Assembly (NCBI GenBank): GCA_050115555.1
Contig: JASFQI010000034.1
Location: 1-23,006 of the forward strand
Reading direction: 5' to 3'
Source of the DNA: JASFQI01 sp050115555
GTDB lineage: Bacteria; Desulfobacterota; DSM-4660; Desulfatiglandales; HGW-15
DNA length: 23,006 nucleotides
In this document: positions 22,524 through 23,006 of the stretch, piece after piece
How the letters are laid out: each line of letters starts with the position of its first letter
How positions within the stretch are numbered: position 1 is the stretch's first letter
Program-made: the position numbers and the translations under genes
The notes under the pieces: model-generated
Database searches by the model: none
The model's input: only the letters and a program-made list of their open reading frames with translations
What the model was told of the DNA's origin: nothing

Positions 22524-23006
22524 TTACGGAATCGTTTCCTCATACTCCAAAAGGGGCCCGAAAACGGCCAGGGCGAGCTTCTGGAACCGTTTCTCCGTGA
22601 GCGGGTCCCGGTTTCGAAAGCAGAGCCCCATGTAAGGGTTGCTCGATTCCCCGGCCTTTCGTTCGCTTCCGCCCCATTGTCTCCGTGCGTGTCCCAGAGC
22701 TGTCTCTGGAGAAAGTTGCTTCCTCAGGAAGCCCTCTGCGTAGGCCCAGGACGAATCCGGGAAGAAAGGGAGCGGTAAGGTGAGGCCTTCCCGGTAGAAC
22801 CCGAGAAGCGCCTGAAGCTTCTTTAAGGGCTCTGGAGGAGCTATGTAACGAACCGCTGTGCCTTCCCCACGGGCTGGGCCCTGCGGTTCCAGGCCCATGA
22901 GGACGGTCTCCGGGCAGGAGAGAGCCGTCGGTTCAACAGTGCAGAGAAAAAGATGTCGAACCCATGCACTCAGGCGGTCCTTGGGCTTGATCGAGGCAAA
23001 ACGGTG
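22524..23006 (-). CDS. recC: Exodeoxyribonuclease V subunit gamma (RecC), C-terminal part
   Basis: The last 160 codons of a gene whose start lies beyond the right edge; the frame is open to position 23006. The visible segment begins 'HRFASIKPKDRLSAWVRHLF'. Further on are 'PEPLKKLQALLGFYREGLTLP', 'LPFFPDSSWAY' and 'YMGLCFRNRDPLTEKRFQKLA'. These match the C-terminal region of RecC, the subunit that recognises Chi and holds RecB and RecD. Its position directly upstream of recB and recD on the same strand supports the call. An internal ATG at 22898 is not the true start because the frame continues upstream in RecC-like sequence. Confidence 0.88.
   Translation of the reverse strand, partial: HRFASIKPKDRLSAWVRHLFLCTVEPTALSCPETVLMGLEPQGPARGEGTAVRYIAPPEPLKKLQALLGFYREGLTLPLPFFPDSSWAYAEGFLRKQLSPETALGHARRQWGGSERKAGESSNPYMGLCFRNRDPLTEKRFQKLALAVFGPLLEYEETIP

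Noticed and set aside
22281..22778. 165-codon plus-strand frame across the recC-recB gap
   Set aside because: It runs antisense into the recC C-terminus and through the inverted-repeat element, with no ribosome site.

Overview
The window looks like chromosomal DNA of a GC-rich Gram-negative bacterium, most likely a deltaproteobacterium (Desulfobacterota, Syntrophobacter/Desulfo-type). This is inferred from the RecBCD genes, a candidate sigma-54 promoter, a chemoreceptor paired with a zinc-ribbon/Cache/HAMP membrane protein, a MORN-repeat lipoprotein and dispersed intergenic repeats. No rRNA, tRNA, CRISPR array, phage gene or transposase was recognised. Almost every gene is on the minus strand; only the MATE transporter is on the plus strand.

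Layout from left to right. (1) 1-1521: a secreted protein with PQQ/BamB-like propeller strands, cut by the window edge. (2) 2096-5222: a sensory pair, a methyl-accepting chemotaxis protein with a sigma-54-like promoter and a zinc-ribbon/Cache/HAMP protein with no output domain, which has its own sigma-70-like promoter. The pair is bracketed by two copies of a ~105-bp repeat with 18-bp inverted ends. (3) 5792-9836: an operon of a DUF5661-like protein followed by rmlD, rmlB, rmlA and rmlC, the full set for dTDP-L-rhamnose from glucose-1-phosphate, behind a good sigma-70-like promoter. (4) 10104-11516: a MATE-family exporter with a TTG start. (5) 11517-12796: about 1.28 kb with no credible gene, holding diverged direct and inverted repeats; one repeat word is also found in the last codons of the MATE gene. 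(6) 12797-13885: an outer-membrane-type lipoprotein made of 14 MORN repeats. (7) 14092-23006: a DNA-repair cluster transcribed recC-recB-recD-(small ORF)-recD2. recB and recD overlap by 4 bp, while recC and recB are separated by 277 bp that hold an inverted-repeat element with a hairpin.

Functionally the window combines environmental sensing, rhamnose precursor synthesis for surface polysaccharide, multidrug or metabolite export, and double-strand-break processing. The nearest thing to an undescribed system is the output-less zinc-ribbon/Cache/HAMP protein beside a chemoreceptor, and the tandem of two RecD-type helicases with a short Cys-rich ORF between them. The intergenic repeats form at least four distinct families. 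I do not see clear evidence of a wholly new defence or mobile system. Several starts differ from the longest possible reading frames and are explained in the entries.
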